Below, one piece after another: positions 20,151-28,614 of a stretch of DNA of 64,000 bases (positions are counted from its first letter, which is position 1; every line of letters begins with the position of its first letter). Origin of the DNA: an uncultured Phascolarctobacterium sp. Lineage in GTDB: Bacteria > Bacillota > Negativicutes > Acidaminococcales > Acidaminococcaceae. Below the pieces are notes generated by a model that ran no database searches, was not told where the DNA came from, and was given only the letters and a program-made list of their open reading frames with translations. The DNA is taken from positions 54,204 to 118,203 of the forward strand of contig CASDXO010000012.1 in assembly GCA_949285135.1 (NCBI GenBank), written 5' to 3'. A program made the translations under genes and the position numbers.

Positions 20151-21356
20151 ATGCCGAGAACAATTATATTACTGATGGATTCCTTTGGAATAGGCTGTGC
20201 AGATGATGCAGAATTGTATGGTGATAAGGGTGCGGATACTTTAGGTCATATATGCGAATGGTTCAGTAAGAACAGAGAAAAACCATTATATCTGCCTAAT
20301 CTTGCCAAAGTGGGACTGCAAAAGGCAGCAGAACTAAGCCGGCAAAAGGCTCTTGCAGCGGATTTAGGTGCAGCTTACGAAAAGGGTGCTTATACTTACG
20401 CTCAGGAAGTAAGCCGCGGTAAAGATACTCTCAGCGGGCACTGGGAAATCTGCGGTGTGCCGGTGAATTTTGATTGGGGTTATTTTCCTGATAAGCCTTC
20501 CTGCTTTCCGCAGGAACTGATAGATGCTATTATACGTGAAGGGAAACTGCCAGGAGTATTAGGCGAAAAACATGCTTCCGGTACGGAAATTATTAAGGAG
20601 CTGGGCGAAGAACATATGCTCAGCGGCAAGCCTATTATTTATACTTCCGCTGACAGTGTGCTGCAGATTGCGGCTCATGAGCAAAGTTTCGGTCTGGAAC
20701 GGCTGTATGAATTATGCAAGATTGCGTTCAGACTGGTACAGCCTTATAAAATAGCACGGGTTATTGCCCGTCCGTTTGTTGGCAGTTGTGCAGATGATTT
20801 TACGCGTACCGTCAACAGGCATGATTATGCTGTGCCTGCGCCGGAAGCTACTTTGCTTGATAATATTGTTGCAGCTGGCGGGAATGTGTATGCGGTAGGC
20901 AAGATTGCCGATATTTTTGCCCATCGCGGCATTACAAAGCATTATCCTGCCGGTGGCCTTGATAAATTGATAGAAGCAACAGTGCAGGCCGTAAAAGATG
21001 CGCCTGATAATACGCTGGTGTTTACCAATTTTGTTGATTTTGATTCTTCCTTCGGGCATCGCCGTAATATTCAAGGGTACGGAGAAGCATTGGAATATTT
21101 TGACAGCAGGCTGCCTGAAATAATGACGCTGCTGCAGCCGGATGACTTATGTCTGATTACAGCCGATCACGGCAATGATCCGACCTGGAATGGCAGTGAC
21201 CATACCCGTGAAAGAATACCTGTATTGTTTTTCGGTGCTGGAACAGCAAACAAAGAGCTGGAGCCCATGTATACTTTTGCCGATATTGGTCAGACAATTG
21301 CGGCTTATATGGGAGCAGGCAAAACCTTAACAGGGAAGAAGGCAGCTTTGTTTTAA
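20151..21356 (+). CDS. deoB: Phosphopentomutase
   Basis: Interconverts (deoxy)ribose 1- and 5-phosphate, passing nucleoside sugars to central metabolism. It is an alkaline-phosphatase superfamily enzyme with two Mn ions. [13 protein letters not shown] at the start, [12 protein letters not shown] with the phospho-acceptor Thr, and [11 protein letters not shown] near the end are diagnostic. The length of 401 is normal. It begins at the base after the uridine phosphorylase stop. Confidence 0.95.
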   Translation: MPRTIILLMDSFGIGCADDAELYGDKGADTLGHICEWFSKNREKPLYLPNLAKVGLQKAAELSRQKALAADLGAAYEKGAYTYAQEVSRGKDTLSGHWEICGVPVNFDWGYFPDKPSCFPQELIDAIIREGKLPGVLGEKHASGTEIIKELGEEHMLSGKPIIYTSADSVLQIAAHEQSFGLERLYELCKIAFRLVQPYKIARVIARPFVGSCADDFTRTVNRHDYAVPAPEATLLDNIVAAGGNVYAVGKIADIFAHRGITKHYPAGGLDKLIEATVQAVKDAPDNTLVFTNFVDFDSSFGHRRNIQGYGEALEYFDSRLPEIMTLLQPDDLCLITADHGNDPTWNGSDHTRERIPVLFFGAGTANKELEPMYTFADIGQTIAAYMGAGKTLTGKKAALF

Positions 21357-21368
21357 GGAGGGAACGCC

Positions 21369-21944
21369 ATGAAAAAAATATTTTCATTCTTTGTTTTCCT
21401 GCTGATGATATTTACTGTAACGGCATTGCCACAGCAGGCTGCAGCTTTTGATGAAAAGCCTGTGGGCTTCGTTGTCATTGATAAGACTGGCGGCGGAGTT
21501 ACCGGTGATGTCTACAGCTCCTGGCGGCAGGTAGTGAAGTGGGCATATCATTTTCCTTATTATAAGATTGTTGATGATGCACAGCCGCAGGCGGTTACGG
21601 CGGAAGTACTGCGTAATGACGTAAAGGTTACCAAAGAAGTTCTGGCGGCATTGGCTGAAAAAAGTCAGGTAGATGTTCTGGTTGTAGCAAAGGTCTATGA
21701 TATGAATGATTATCTGATCAGCTCAGGTTTTGGCTGGCGCGAAGATTCGGAAACCTACGTGCGTGTAGAGGCTGTGGCGGATTTATACGTCTATAAAAAA
21801 GACGGTGATAAATTTTTGCAGAAGAAACTGCGTGAACGTGAAATAAGAGATCTGGGCAATTATGAAAAACCGCAGGAAACAATAAAATGGGCTTTGTGTA
21901 AATTAGTAAATACTATGGAAGGGCGTCCCATTATTGGTGAATAA
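21369..21944 (+). CDS. Secreted protein of unknown function
   Basis: The 191 residues start with a clear signal peptide (KK, hydrophobic core, cleavage likely after PQQAAA near residue 26). The mature part alternates strands and helices (VGFVVIDKTGGGVTGDVYSSW, VDVLVVAKVYDMNDYL, VRVEAVADLYVYKKDG). I do not recognise a family by name. It is read with deoB (12-base gap) and followed by a terminator, but nothing links it to nucleoside metabolism. Confidence 0.7.
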   Translation: MKKIFSFFVFLLMIFTVTALPQQAAAFDEKPVGFVVIDKTGGGVTGDVYSSWRQVVKWAYHFPYYKIVDDAQPQAVTAEVLRNDVKVTKEVLAALAEKSQVDVLVVAKVYDMNDYLISSGFGWREDSETYVRVEAVADLYVYKKDGDKFLQKKLREREIRDLGNYEKPQETIKWALCKLVNTMEGRPIIGE

Positions 21945-21949
21945 AGCAG

Positions 21950-21990
21950 ACCTGTCCAATGTGAGAACGCGTTGGACAGGTTTGTTTTTT
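21950..21990 (+). terminator. Terminator after the secreted protein gene
   Basis: A 10-bp perfect stem (21950-21959 with 21972-21981), then TTGTTTTTT. Confidence 0.9.
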
Positions 21991-21991
21991 C

Positions 21992-22020
21992 TTTACCTGC
22001 AGGGATGCTTGTGATAAAAT
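21992..22020 (+). promoter_or_regulatory. Promoter of xpt-pbuX
   Basis: TTTACC (21992-21997), 17 bases, TAAAAT (22015-22020). The leader before xpt is only about 40 bases, with no room for a purine riboswitch. Confidence 0.5.
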
Positions 22021-22068
22021 AATCTTTATAATTAAATGTCACATTGTTTACACAACGGAGGGTTAATG

Positions 22069-22644
22069 ATGAAATTACTGGAAGAAAAAATTTTGCATGA
22101 CGGCATCATCAAAAGCGGTAACGTATTAAAAGTTGACGGATTCTTAAATCATCAAATTGACGTTCCTTTTATTGCCGAGTTAGGTAAGGAGTTTAAGCGT
22201 CTGTTTGCTGACAGACCCATTAACAAGATTCTGACTATTGAAGCTTCCGGAATCGGCATTGCCTGCATTACTGCAATGTATTTTGATGTTCCGGTAGTAT
22301 TTGCCAAAAAATCTCAGGGCTCTAATATGGATAAAGATGTTTATTTTACCAAGATAACCTCCTTTACTCATAATAAGGTAAATGACGTGGTAGTATCCAA
22401 ACAGTATATTAACAAGAATGACCATGTACTGATTATTGACGATTTTCTGGCTAACGGCTGTGCACTGGAAGGCCTGATGGAGCTGGTGCGTCAGGCTGGC
22501 GGTACTGTGGAAGGCGTTGGTGTGGCTATTGAAAAAGGCTTCCAGGGAGGCGGTGACAGATTGCGTGCCAATGGTGTGCGTCTGGAATCGCTGGCTGTTA
22601 TAGACAAGATGGATGCCAGAACTGGCAATATTATTTTCAGATAA
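22069..22644 (+). CDS. xpt: Xanthine phosphoribosyltransferase
   Basis: Salvages xanthine to XMP with PRPP. The PRPP-binding segment HVLIIDDFLANGCALEGL and the family N-terminus MKLLEEKILHDG are present, as are ASGIGIACITA and KKSQGSNMDKDVYFTKITSF. ATG 22069 lies 6 bases behind GGAGGG and gives 191 residues. It is followed after 15 bases by the permease, the usual Firmicute pair. Confidence 0.93.
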   Translation: MKLLEEKILHDGIIKSGNVLKVDGFLNHQIDVPFIAELGKEFKRLFADRPINKILTIEASGIGIACITAMYFDVPVVFAKKSQGSNMDKDVYFTKITSFTHNKVNDVVVSKQYINKNDHVLIIDDFLANGCALEGLMELVRQAGGTVEGVGVAIEKGFQGGGDRLRANGVRLESLAVIDKMDARTGNIIFR

Positions 22645-22659
22645 GAGGGAGGCAGGCTC

Positions 22660-23979
22660 GTGGAAAAAGATAATAAAAAGCTTGACCCTATTTACGAATT
22701 GGACGGTAAGGTTTCTGTAGGGAAAGCAATTCCTTTTGGTTTACAGCATGTTCTTGCAATGTTTGTTGCCAATATTGCGCCTATTCTAATCGTTGCCGGC
22801 GTGGTAAAAATGCCTCCGGATCAGAGTGCTGCTCTGATTCAGTCGGCAATGATTATTGCCGGTATTGGCACATTGATCCAGCTGTATCCGTTGTGGCGTA
22901 TCGGCAGCGGTCTGCCGATTGTTATGGGCATCAGCTTTACCTTTGTATCAGTCTTCTGTGTGGTTGGCAGTAAGTACGGTTACGGTGCAGTAATGGGGGC
23001 AGCGCTGGTTGGCGGTATTCTGGAGGGTATCCTTGGTTTGTGTGCCCGCTACTGGCGTCGTTTTATACCTCCTATTGTAGCCGCTACCGTTGTGGCTTCC
23101 ATAGGTTTTTCTCTGTTGGGTATAGGCGCCAATTCTTTTGGCGGCGGTTTTGGCAATCCTAATTTTGGTGATGCAAAATATATTATTGTTGGTACAATTA
23201 CGCTGGTAAGCTGCATAGGCTTTAATGTGCTGGCAAAATCTTTTTATAAACAGCTTTCTGTCCTGTTTGGCCTTGTGGTAGGTTATATCGCCGCTTATTT
23301 TTATGGACTGGTGGATCTCAGCAGGATGGCAACGGCAAAGTTGATTGCCATCCCGCAGTTTATGCCTTTTGAGATGGAATTCCATCCGGACGCTATTTTT
23401 GCCATCTTCCTTATTTTTCTGGTTTCTGCAACAGAAACTATTGGTGATACCTCTGCAATGACGGCTATTGGTTTGCGTCGTAACGTCAGCGAGAAGGAAA
23501 TATCCGGGTCCATTACCTGTGATGGTTTGGTCAGCAGTTTTTCTTCTCTCTTTGGCTGTATGCCTATTACTTCTTTCAGCCAGAATGTAGGACTTATCGC
23601 TATGACCAAGGTTGTTAATCGCTTTGCCATTATGACCGGTGCTGTTGTTATGATTATGGCAGGACTTTTTCCGGCACTGGGAGTATTGCTGGCATCGCTG
23701 CCGGAACCGGTACTGGGCGGCTGTACACTGATGATGTTCGGCTCTATCGTGGTCAGTGGCATCCAGATGGTTGCTGCCTGCGGCTATACTCAGCGCAATG
23801 TTACCATCGCTTCTCTGGCTATGAGTATAGGCATAGGCTTTACTCAGGTGCCTGCTATCTTTAAAATTTTTCCGGCACTGGTAAAAAATGTTTTTGCCGA
23901 AAACTGTGTAGCAGTAGTTTTTTTGGTTGCTTTGATACTGAACTTTATCCTGCCGGAAAATATGGACGAAATTCGCTGA
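22660..23979 (+). CDS. pbuX: Xanthine/uric acid permease (NCS2 family)
   Basis: Proton-coupled purine transporter with about 12-14 membrane segments. The N-terminal FGLQHVLAMFVANIAPILI and the NCS2 motif region SATETIGDTSAMTAIGLRRN support the family. Pairing with xpt points to xanthine. The GTG start at 22660 follows GGGAGG. The length of 439 is normal. Confidence 0.9.
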   Translation: MEKDNKKLDPIYELDGKVSVGKAIPFGLQHVLAMFVANIAPILIVAGVVKMPPDQSAALIQSAMIIAGIGTLIQLYPLWRIGSGLPIVMGISFTFVSVFCVVGSKYGYGAVMGAALVGGILEGILGLCARYWRRFIPPIVAATVVASIGFSLLGIGANSFGGGFGNPNFGDAKYIIVGTITLVSCIGFNVLAKSFYKQLSVLFGLVVGYIAAYFYGLVDLSRMATAKLIAIPQFMPFEMEFHPDAIFAIFLIFLVSATETIGDTSAMTAIGLRRNVSEKEISGSITCDGLVSSFSSLFGCMPITSFSQNVGLIAMTKVVNRFAIMTGAVVMIMAGLFPALGVLLASLPEPVLGGCTLMMFGSIVVSGIQMVAACGYTQRNVTIASLAMSIGIGFTQVPAIFKIFPALVKNVFAENCVAVVFLVALILNFILPENMDEIR

Positions 23980-23993
23980 TATGAGGCGTAAAG

Positions 23994-24875
23994 ATGAAAA
24001 TTATTGACGTACACATGCATTATTACAATATTGATGGTTTTCGGGAAACGGCGGTCAGAGCTGGTCACGAAAATACAGCAGCCTGCTGGCAGCAGATTTG
24101 CGAAGATAATAATATTGTTTTTGCAGTTGCCATGGGCAATACCATGGATGCATCTGTACGTTACGGCGGTGTGCCGCCGCGGCTTATAAATCTTGCTGCT
24201 CCTTTTGATGAAGAACATTATAATCAGCCGGATAATATCGGTTATTGTCTGGGAGTACAAAGTGATTTAATTACAGAAGCGAATGCTGAAAGTACGGCGA
24301 GGGAGTTTGAATTTTATCTGCAGCAGCCGCATTGCTTAGGGTTAAAATTCTATCCCGGTTATAACGCTTCCTATATTAACGACAGGAAGCATTGGCCCTT
24401 GCTGGAGCTGGCCAGAAAATATGATGTGCCTGTAGTTATCCATACCGGTGATACGGCGCGTCCCACAGGCTTATTGAAATATTCTCATCCGCTTACGGTG
24501 GATGAAGCAGCGGTAAATTTTCCTGATGTACACTTTGTAATCGCTCATTGCGGCAATCCGTGGATTGTGGATGCGGTGGAGGTTGCAGCAAAAAATGAAA
24601 ATGTGTGCATCGATTTATCGGGACTGCTGGCAGGCAGGCCGACACCGATGTTTTTGTATGAAAAAAATACGGTATATTTTGAATATCTGCGGATGTGGCT
24701 TAATTATCTGGGACGTTATGATAAAGTTATGTATGGCAGTGACTGGCCGCTGGTCAATATTCCTGTTTACATTTCGCTGATGCAGCGGATTGTTCCGGCA
24801 AGTGTTCATCAGCAGGTCTTTTATCTTAATGCCCTGCGAGTATTTAAAAAGATAGGGAATTTAATAAATTGCTGA
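23994..24875 (+). CDS. Amidohydrolase-family (TIM barrel) metal hydrolase
   Basis: Amidohydro_2-type protein of 293 residues. Metal-site motifs appear in order: IIDVHMHYY (first HxH), LGLKFYPGYNA, VPVVIHTGDT, VHFVIAHCGNPW and MYGSDWPLVN (last Asp). The substrate is not evident; its place behind xpt-pbuX hints at purine or ureide breakdown. The gene starts 14 bases after pbuX. Confidence 0.82.
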   Translation: MKIIDVHMHYYNIDGFRETAVRAGHENTAACWQQICEDNNIVFAVAMGNTMDASVRYGGVPPRLINLAAPFDEEHYNQPDNIGYCLGVQSDLITEANAESTAREFEFYLQQPHCLGLKFYPGYNASYINDRKHWPLLELARKYDVPVVIHTGDTARPTGLLKYSHPLTVDEAAVNFPDVHFVIAHCGNPWIVDAVEVAAKNENVCIDLSGLLAGRPTPMFLYEKNTVYFEYLRMWLNYLGRYDKVMYGSDWPLVNIPVYISLMQRIVPASVHQQVFYLNALRVFKKIGNLINC

Positions 24876-24903
24876 AAAGACGGCTTTAAAGGCCGTCTTT
24901 TGT
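24875..24903 (+). terminator. Terminator after the amidohydrolase gene
   Basis: A 10-bp perfect stem (24875-24884 with 24892-24901), A-rich on the left and T-rich on the right. It begins at the last base of the stop codon. Confidence 0.88.
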
Positions 24904-24920
24904 ATTATCTTATTATCATA

Positions 24921-24929
24921 TGTTATAAT
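24921..24929 (+). promoter_or_regulatory. Extended -10 promoter
   Basis: TGTTATAAT (24921-24929), a TGn-TATAAT element 25 bases before the start of the next gene. Confidence 0.5.
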
Positions 24930-24953
24930 AGGCACAGTGAAATGAGGTGCGAA

Positions 24954-25622
24954 ATGGGCCAACCAAATATTAAAGAGATAGAGAGCAGTTTAAAAGAGTG
25001 GCAGTTTTTACAGCAATTGCCTGAAGACGTGGCAGGTTTTAAACTACGCCAGGGCAGCGGCATTGAAGGACAGATTCTGAATATTGCGTCCTATGTTAAT
25101 GAAGCAAACCATTGTCAGCTGGATCTTACCTATACAGGTGAAACCTTTGATTATGTACCGGTAAAAAAGGTAGGATTACATATTTTTCGAGATGACAGGT
25201 TTTTCTGTCGCGACAGAGATAAATTTGCCGCTTTGATGCTTGCGCATCTGCCGGAAATAATTGCTGATATCGACAGGAACCAAAAACATGGTATGAGCTA
25301 TGAAACTCAGGTGCAGAACTTCAGTACCTGGGAAGCGTGGAAAAATCTGCCGGAAAAAATTGGCGGTTTTGAGCGTTTTATTACGCCAGACAATCCTTTG
25401 ACCTACATTAATGGTTCAATTATTTTTCTGGATTATACAGATTTTTCTAATGGTAATCAGCTTTTTTTCCTTTATAATACATTTAGAGACGAACTGTTTG
25501 CGGAAATTAAGAAAAACTACCTGCCTTTAACAACAGAAATTTTTAATGCACAAAATCTGAATGATTTAGATAAGCTGCTTACAGAAAAATTGGTAAGCAC
25601 TTTGTCTGAGTTAGAAAATTAA
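24954..25622 (+). CDS. Hypothetical protein, 222 residues
   Basis: No family recognised. It is soluble, with no signal peptide or membrane segment. Two similar-looking halves both start with a WKxLPEx(I/V)xGF pattern (EWQFLQQLPEDVAGF near 15-29 and AWKNLPEKIGGF near 131-142), which suggests an internal repeat. ATG 24954 lies behind GAGGTG. It is monocistronic between a terminator and the tRNA promoter. Confidence 0.7.
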   Translation: MGQPNIKEIESSLKEWQFLQQLPEDVAGFKLRQGSGIEGQILNIASYVNEANHCQLDLTYTGETFDYVPVKKVGLHIFRDDRFFCRDRDKFAALMLAHLPEIIADIDRNQKHGMSYETQVQNFSTWEAWKNLPEKIGGFERFITPDNPLTYINGSIIFLDYTDFSNGNQLFFLYNTFRDELFAEIKKNYLPLTTEIFNAQNLNDLDKLLTEKLVSTLSELEN

Positions 25623-25632
25623 GAAAAAATTC

Positions 25633-25661
25633 TTGACAAGATACAAACGTATATGTATAAT
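25633..25661 (+). promoter_or_regulatory. Promoter of the tRNA operon
   Basis: Consensus TTGACA (25633-25638), 17 bases, TATAAT (25656-25661), ending 16 bases before the first tRNA. Confidence 0.9.
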
Positions 25662-25677
25662 ATGTCTTGTGGTTGTT

Positions 25678-25754
25678 GGCCCGGTGGTTCAGTTGGTTAG
25701 AATGCCGCCCTGTCACGGCGGAGGTCGTGGGTTCGAGTCCCATCCGGGTCGCCA
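25678..25754 (+). tRNA. tRNA-Asp(GTC)
   Basis: Complete cloverleaf with acceptor GGCCCGG/CCGGGTC, anticodon GTC at 25712-25714, TTCGAGT arm and an encoded CCA. Confidence 0.96.
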
Positions 25755-25759
25755 ATTAA

Positions 25760-25835
25760 GCCTCGGTAGCTCAGTTGGTAGAGCAAAGGACTGAAAATCC
25801 TTGTGTCCACAGTTCGATTCTGTGCTGAGGCACCA
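25760..25835 (+). tRNA. tRNA-Phe(GAA)
   Basis: 76 bases. Acceptor GCCTCGG/CTGAGGC, anticodon loop CTGAAAA with GAA, TTCGATT arm, CCA encoded. Confidence 0.95.
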
Positions 25836-25837
25836 TT

Positions 25838-25912
<75 letters not shown>

Positions 25913-25920
25913 CTTTTTAA

Positions 25921-25994
25921 GGCGACATAGCCAAGCGGTAAGGCAGAGGTCTGCAAAACCTTTATCCCCAGTTCGATTCTGGGTGTCGCCTCCA
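25921..25994 (+). tRNA. tRNA-Cys(GCA)
   Basis: 74 bases. Acceptor GGCGACA/TGTCGCC, anticodon loop with GCA, TTCGATT arm, CCA encoded. Confidence 0.95.
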
Positions 25995-26008
25995 ATTTTA
26001 CTATTTCT

Positions 26009-26097
26009 GCCGCGGTGGCGGAACTGGCAGACGCAAGGGACTTAAAATCCCTCGGGTAGTGATACCCGTACCGGTTCGATTCCGGTCCGCGGCACCA
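26009..26097 (+). tRNA. tRNA-Leu(TAA), prophage insertion site
   Basis: 89 bases with the long variable arm expected for leucine. Acceptor GCCGCGG/CCGCGGC, anticodon TAA at 26043-26045, TTCGATT arm, CCA encoded. It is the last gene of the operon. The phage integrase reads into it from the other strand, so its 3' half is the likely attachment region. The tRNA itself is complete. Confidence 0.95.
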
Positions 26098-26110
26098 TCA
26101 ATGCCGATAC
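26042..26110. other. Probable attL (left prophage junction)
   Basis: Host tRNA-Leu sequence ends at 26097 and phage sequence follows. The integrase frame crosses the junction. The exact core cannot be set without the attR copy, which is outside the window. Confidence 0.6.
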
Positions 26111-27598
26111 GCTATCGTCAGTAAGTTCTAATGTGACGATATTACGATTGATAGTAACCTTTTGGACGCAGGTTTCTATCAATATTTTTTTTACCTTTTT
26201 GCTGTTGGCAAAGAGGTTTTTATATTTTCTGAGCAAATTACACATTGTTTCCACTTCCACCTTGACTTCTGGATAGCTTGCCATATCGGACAGCTCATCC
26301 AGTTTTTTGTTTATCTGGGATAATTCTTCTTTTACTTTTTTGATGCGCTGAATATCAAACTGATCTGCAGCACCATTTTCAATAAGGGTGTACAGATTAT
26401 TGAGTTTCTTTTCAGCAGCAGTTTTTTGTGTTTTGAGTTTTTGCTCATTATTGCCAACATCTTGAATTCTCTTATTGTATTCTTCGAGCATTAGCTTCGC
26501 ATAAGTTTCAATATTTTTCTCACTGAGAATTTCACTGGCAATATGGTCGAGAACCCATTTTTCCAGAAGTTCCCGACGAATCTGTTTCTGCGGGCAGCGG
26601 TTAGGAGCAACGCGCTCCTTATTAAGACAAGCGTAGTATGTATAGACTTTTTCTCTGGGTTTGCAGCGGTGGCCGCCCATGGCAGAGCCGCAGCAGCCGC
26701 AGAACACTTTGCCAGACAACAGGTATTCTTCTTTGGCAGTATAAGCTGCAGCACGATGACGGTTGGCTTTTTTCTTTTCCTGTACTCGAGAAAAATCCTC
26801 TTTACTGATGATTGCCGGTAAAGCATTTTCGATTCTGATGATATCTTCACTGTCTTGTTTAACATGCATATTTCGCTTGCCTGCCTTCCTGGAAGTTTTA
26901 TTGAACGTATAGGTGCCAATATACTTTTCGTTACTTAAAATGTCGTACAGGCTATTTTTTGCGAAATTACGGCCATCTTTAGTGCGGTATCCATGTAGCT
27001 TTAATTTTTCTGCTATCTTACCATAACCATATCCGTCAAGATACATGGAAAAAATCATTTTAACGGCTTCTGCTTCATGCGGATCAACAACATAATGTTT
27101 ATCAACAATTTTATAACCAAGGGGAGGCGTGCCACCGTTAAACTGAGCTTTATAGGCGTTCTCGTTCAGTCCCTTTTTGGTTTCTTTGGCCAGGTTACGG
27201 CTGTAATAGGCTGCAAAGCCTACCAGCATGTTTTCCATCATCTGACCTTCCGGAGTAAAATCTATATTTTGGGCAGCGTACTCGTAGCCAATGCCCAGCT
27301 GTGAGAGGGTATGCTTAAAGGAATAGTAGTTAAATTCATTGCGAGCGTTACGGTCGATTTTGTGAAAGATAATGACATCAAATTTGTGTTCGATAGCGTC
27401 GGCCATCATCTGATTGTATGCATCACGTTTTATGATATCGCGCGCACTTTTAGCTTCATCCACATAGATATTAGTTACAACGTAATGTTTTCTTCTGCAG
27501 TATTCCTTGCATGCGCGTACCTGCGCTTCAATAGATTCTTCACGCTGCATATCAGAAGAGAAGCGTGCATAAATAACAGCATTCTTAATTTCGGGCAT
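26042..27598 (-). CDS. Large serine recombinase (phage integrase)
   Basis: Site-specific integrase of 518 residues. The N-terminal resolvase domain has YARFSSDMQ with the catalytic Ser and conserved Arg, then [10 protein letters not shown] recombinase domain ([18 protein letters not shown]) follows. The zinc ribbon has [10 protein letters not shown], then YYACLNK and a final Cys; a coiled coil occupies about 350-430. The last 17 residues (from VPRTGIEPV) are encoded by the tRNA-Leu gene read backwards, and the stop codon overlaps its anticodon. The natural C-terminus in the free phage therefore probably differs. It lies next to attL, the usual place for an integrase. Confidence 0.93.
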   Translation of the reverse strand: MPEIKNAVIYARFSSDMQREESIEAQVRACKEYCRRKHYVVTNIYVDEAKSARDIIKRDAYNQMMADAIEHKFDVIIFHKIDRNARNEFNYYSFKHTLSQLGIGYEYAAQNIDFTPEGQMMENMLVGFAAYYSRNLAKETKKGLNENAYKAQFNGGTPPLGYKIVDKHYVVDPHEAEAVKMIFSMYLDGYGYGKIAEKLKLHGYRTKDGRNFAKNSLYDILSNEKYIGTYTFNKTSRKAGKRNMHVKQDSEDIIRIENALPAIISKEDFSRVQEKKKANRHRAAAYTAKEEYLLSGKVFCGCCGSAMGGHRCKPREKVYTYYACLNKERVAPNRCPQKQIRRELLEKWVLDHIASEILSEKNIETYAKLMLEEYNKRIQDVGNNEQKLKTQKTAAEKKLNNLYTLIENGAADQFDIQRIKKVKEELSQINKKLDELSDMASYPEVKVEVETMCNLLRKYKNLFANSKKVKKILIETCVQKVTINRNIVTLELTDDSVSALMVPRTGIEPVRVSLPEGF

Positions 27599-27605
27599 AA
27601 AAAAT

Positions 27606-27688
27606 ACCAGCCTTTCTTAATTTTGAGTATAGTTAACTAAGGCTGGTGTATGTTATAATAAATAACGTACACAGCCTTAACCAGCCTT
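27606..27688. repeat. ACCAGCCTT repeats between integrase and accessory genes
   Basis: ACCAGCCTT at 27606-27614 and 27680-27688, with the inverted copy AAGGCTGGT at 27639-27647; a partial copy CAGCCTT lies at 27672-27678. They surround a + strand promoter and lie upstream of the integrase, as operators would. Confidence 0.6.
27633..27659 (+). promoter_or_regulatory. Candidate + strand promoter opposite the integrase
   Basis: TTAACT (27633-27638), 15 bases, TGT-TATAAT (27651-27659), an extended -10. It points away from the integrase into a short stretch ended by a terminator. The inverted ACCAGCCTT copy lies between the two boxes. Confidence 0.5.
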
Positions 27689-27748
27689 CATTTTGGATAT
27701 GGGTTGTTACATTGCCGTTCAGGGGTAGGAGCCTGGACGGCTTTTTTT
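27666..27748 (+). ncRNA. Candidate small RNA ending in an intrinsic terminator
   Basis: A + strand transcript from the promoter above would be about 80 bases. It ends at a perfect 10-bp G+C-rich stem (27714-27723 with 27732-27741) followed by seven Ts. The genes on both sides are on the minus strand, so this terminator serves no annotated gene. A 9-codon ORF (27699-27728) inside it has only a weak ribosome-binding site. A regulatory RNA or a leader peptide are both possible. Confidence 0.45.
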
Positions 27749-28283
27749 ATTTCTCTACAGAAATTTCTCCATTATCAACTTTTTCGAAGTCAGCATAATT
27801 CAAAGTAGTAATAAGCTGTATCTCTTTATTTTCCTTATCGCCAAAGCTTAATGTTTTTGGTTCTGATCCACGAATATAGAATTTAAACTCCATGTCATTC
27901 TTTAAAAGTTTGATAGCATCTATTGCTTCAGGAGTTACTTTGAAGTATCCAACGGTCATGCTGGCGGGCTGTTCGAGATAAAAATTAGGTTTATCTTTTT
28001 TTATTGTATATGAAGATCCGTCTATGATTACTTCAGCTGGATTTTCCAATATTTTTTTCCGCATATTGGTAAATTTTACAAGCACATGATAATCATTAGT
28101 TTCATCGGGATGAATGGTTTTTATAAAATCAATAGTGGAAACACTATTAATATACATGACTTTTTTTATGGCTTTGTAAGAAATAGTGTCCTGCAGATTA
28201 TCTACTTCACAATGAATTTTTGCCAATGCTGGCAGACTAAAAAATATTGTCAATGCAAGTGAAATAAGTAATGTTCTTTTCAT
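27747..28283 (-). CDS. Secreted prophage protein of unknown function
   Basis: 178 residues with a clear signal peptide (KR, hydrophobic core, cleavage after LPALA near residue 21) and no lipobox. The mature part looks beta-rich (VLVKFTNMRKKIL, VIIDGSSYTIKK, SMTVGYFKVTPEAIDAI). No family recognised. Its start overlaps the stop of the gene before it by 4 bases (28280-28283). It belongs to the leftward unit behind the repressor and is likely made in the lysogen. Superinfection exclusion or lysogenic conversion is a reasonable guess only. Confidence 0.7.
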   Translation of the reverse strand: MKRTLLISLALTIFFSLPALAKIHCEVDNLQDTISYKAIKKVMYINSVSTIDFIKTIHPDETNDYHVLVKFTNMRKKILENPAEVIIDGSSYTIKKDKPNFYLEQPASMTVGYFKVTPEAIDAIKLLKNDMEFKFYIRGSEPKTLSFGDKENKEIQLITTLNYADFEKVDNGEISVEK

Positions 28284-28570
28284 AATTGTTCTCCTATATT
28301 AATTTCCCAGCCTTGAACAGCGTTGTTCCAGAAGTCAATACAAGTATTCATATTGGCTTCCCAATGATAGATATCTTCTGACTGGCCATTTTCGCCGGTT
28401 ATAGTATCATCAATAATTTTGGCAAATCCCCATTTTTCCATGGTAGAAATTTCTCCGGTAGGTAGGGATGACCAGAGAGCTTCATCAACGGTGTATTTGA
28501 TAAATTCTTCTTCAGTATTAAATACCGCCGGGATTGCTTTTGGTTGATTAAGATTTATAAGTTTTATCAT
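28280..28570 (-). CDS. Small conserved phage protein, copy 1
   Basis: 96 residues from ATG 28570 (MIKLINLNQ). It is clearly related to the product of 40796-41095: both share an (E)EFIKYT/EDFIKYT helix, an M-x-x-WGF block and a late C-x-x-(F/Y)W segment. No family name recognised. Acidic, soluble, no cysteine clusters. The start follows an AAAGG box just after a hairpin. The stop overlaps the secreted-protein gene, so both are translated together behind the repressor. Confidence 0.75.
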   Translation of the reverse strand: MIKLINLNQPKAIPAVFNTEEEFIKYTVDEALWSSLPTGEISTMEKWGFAKIIDDTITGENGQSEDIYHWEANMNTCIDFWNNAVQGWEINIGEQL

Positions 28571-28585
28571 TTTATGAGCCTTTCC

Positions 28586-28613
28586 AAGCACCTGTACTTA
28601 AGTATAGGTGCTT
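28586..28613. terminator. Hairpin between the repressor and copy 1 gene
   Basis: AAGCACCT (28586-28593) pairs with AGGTGCTT (28606-28613), with TACTTAAGTA-like pairing inside. Ts follow only on the + strand, so it would end transcripts running against the repressor unit. In the repressor direction it sits just before the next ribosome-binding site and could reduce or process the message. Confidence 0.55.
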
Positions 28614-28614
28614 T

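Noticed and set aside
21990..22068. Guanine/xanthine riboswitch before xpt
   Set aside because: xpt-pbuX often has one, but the leader is too short and lacks the conserved aptamer loops.
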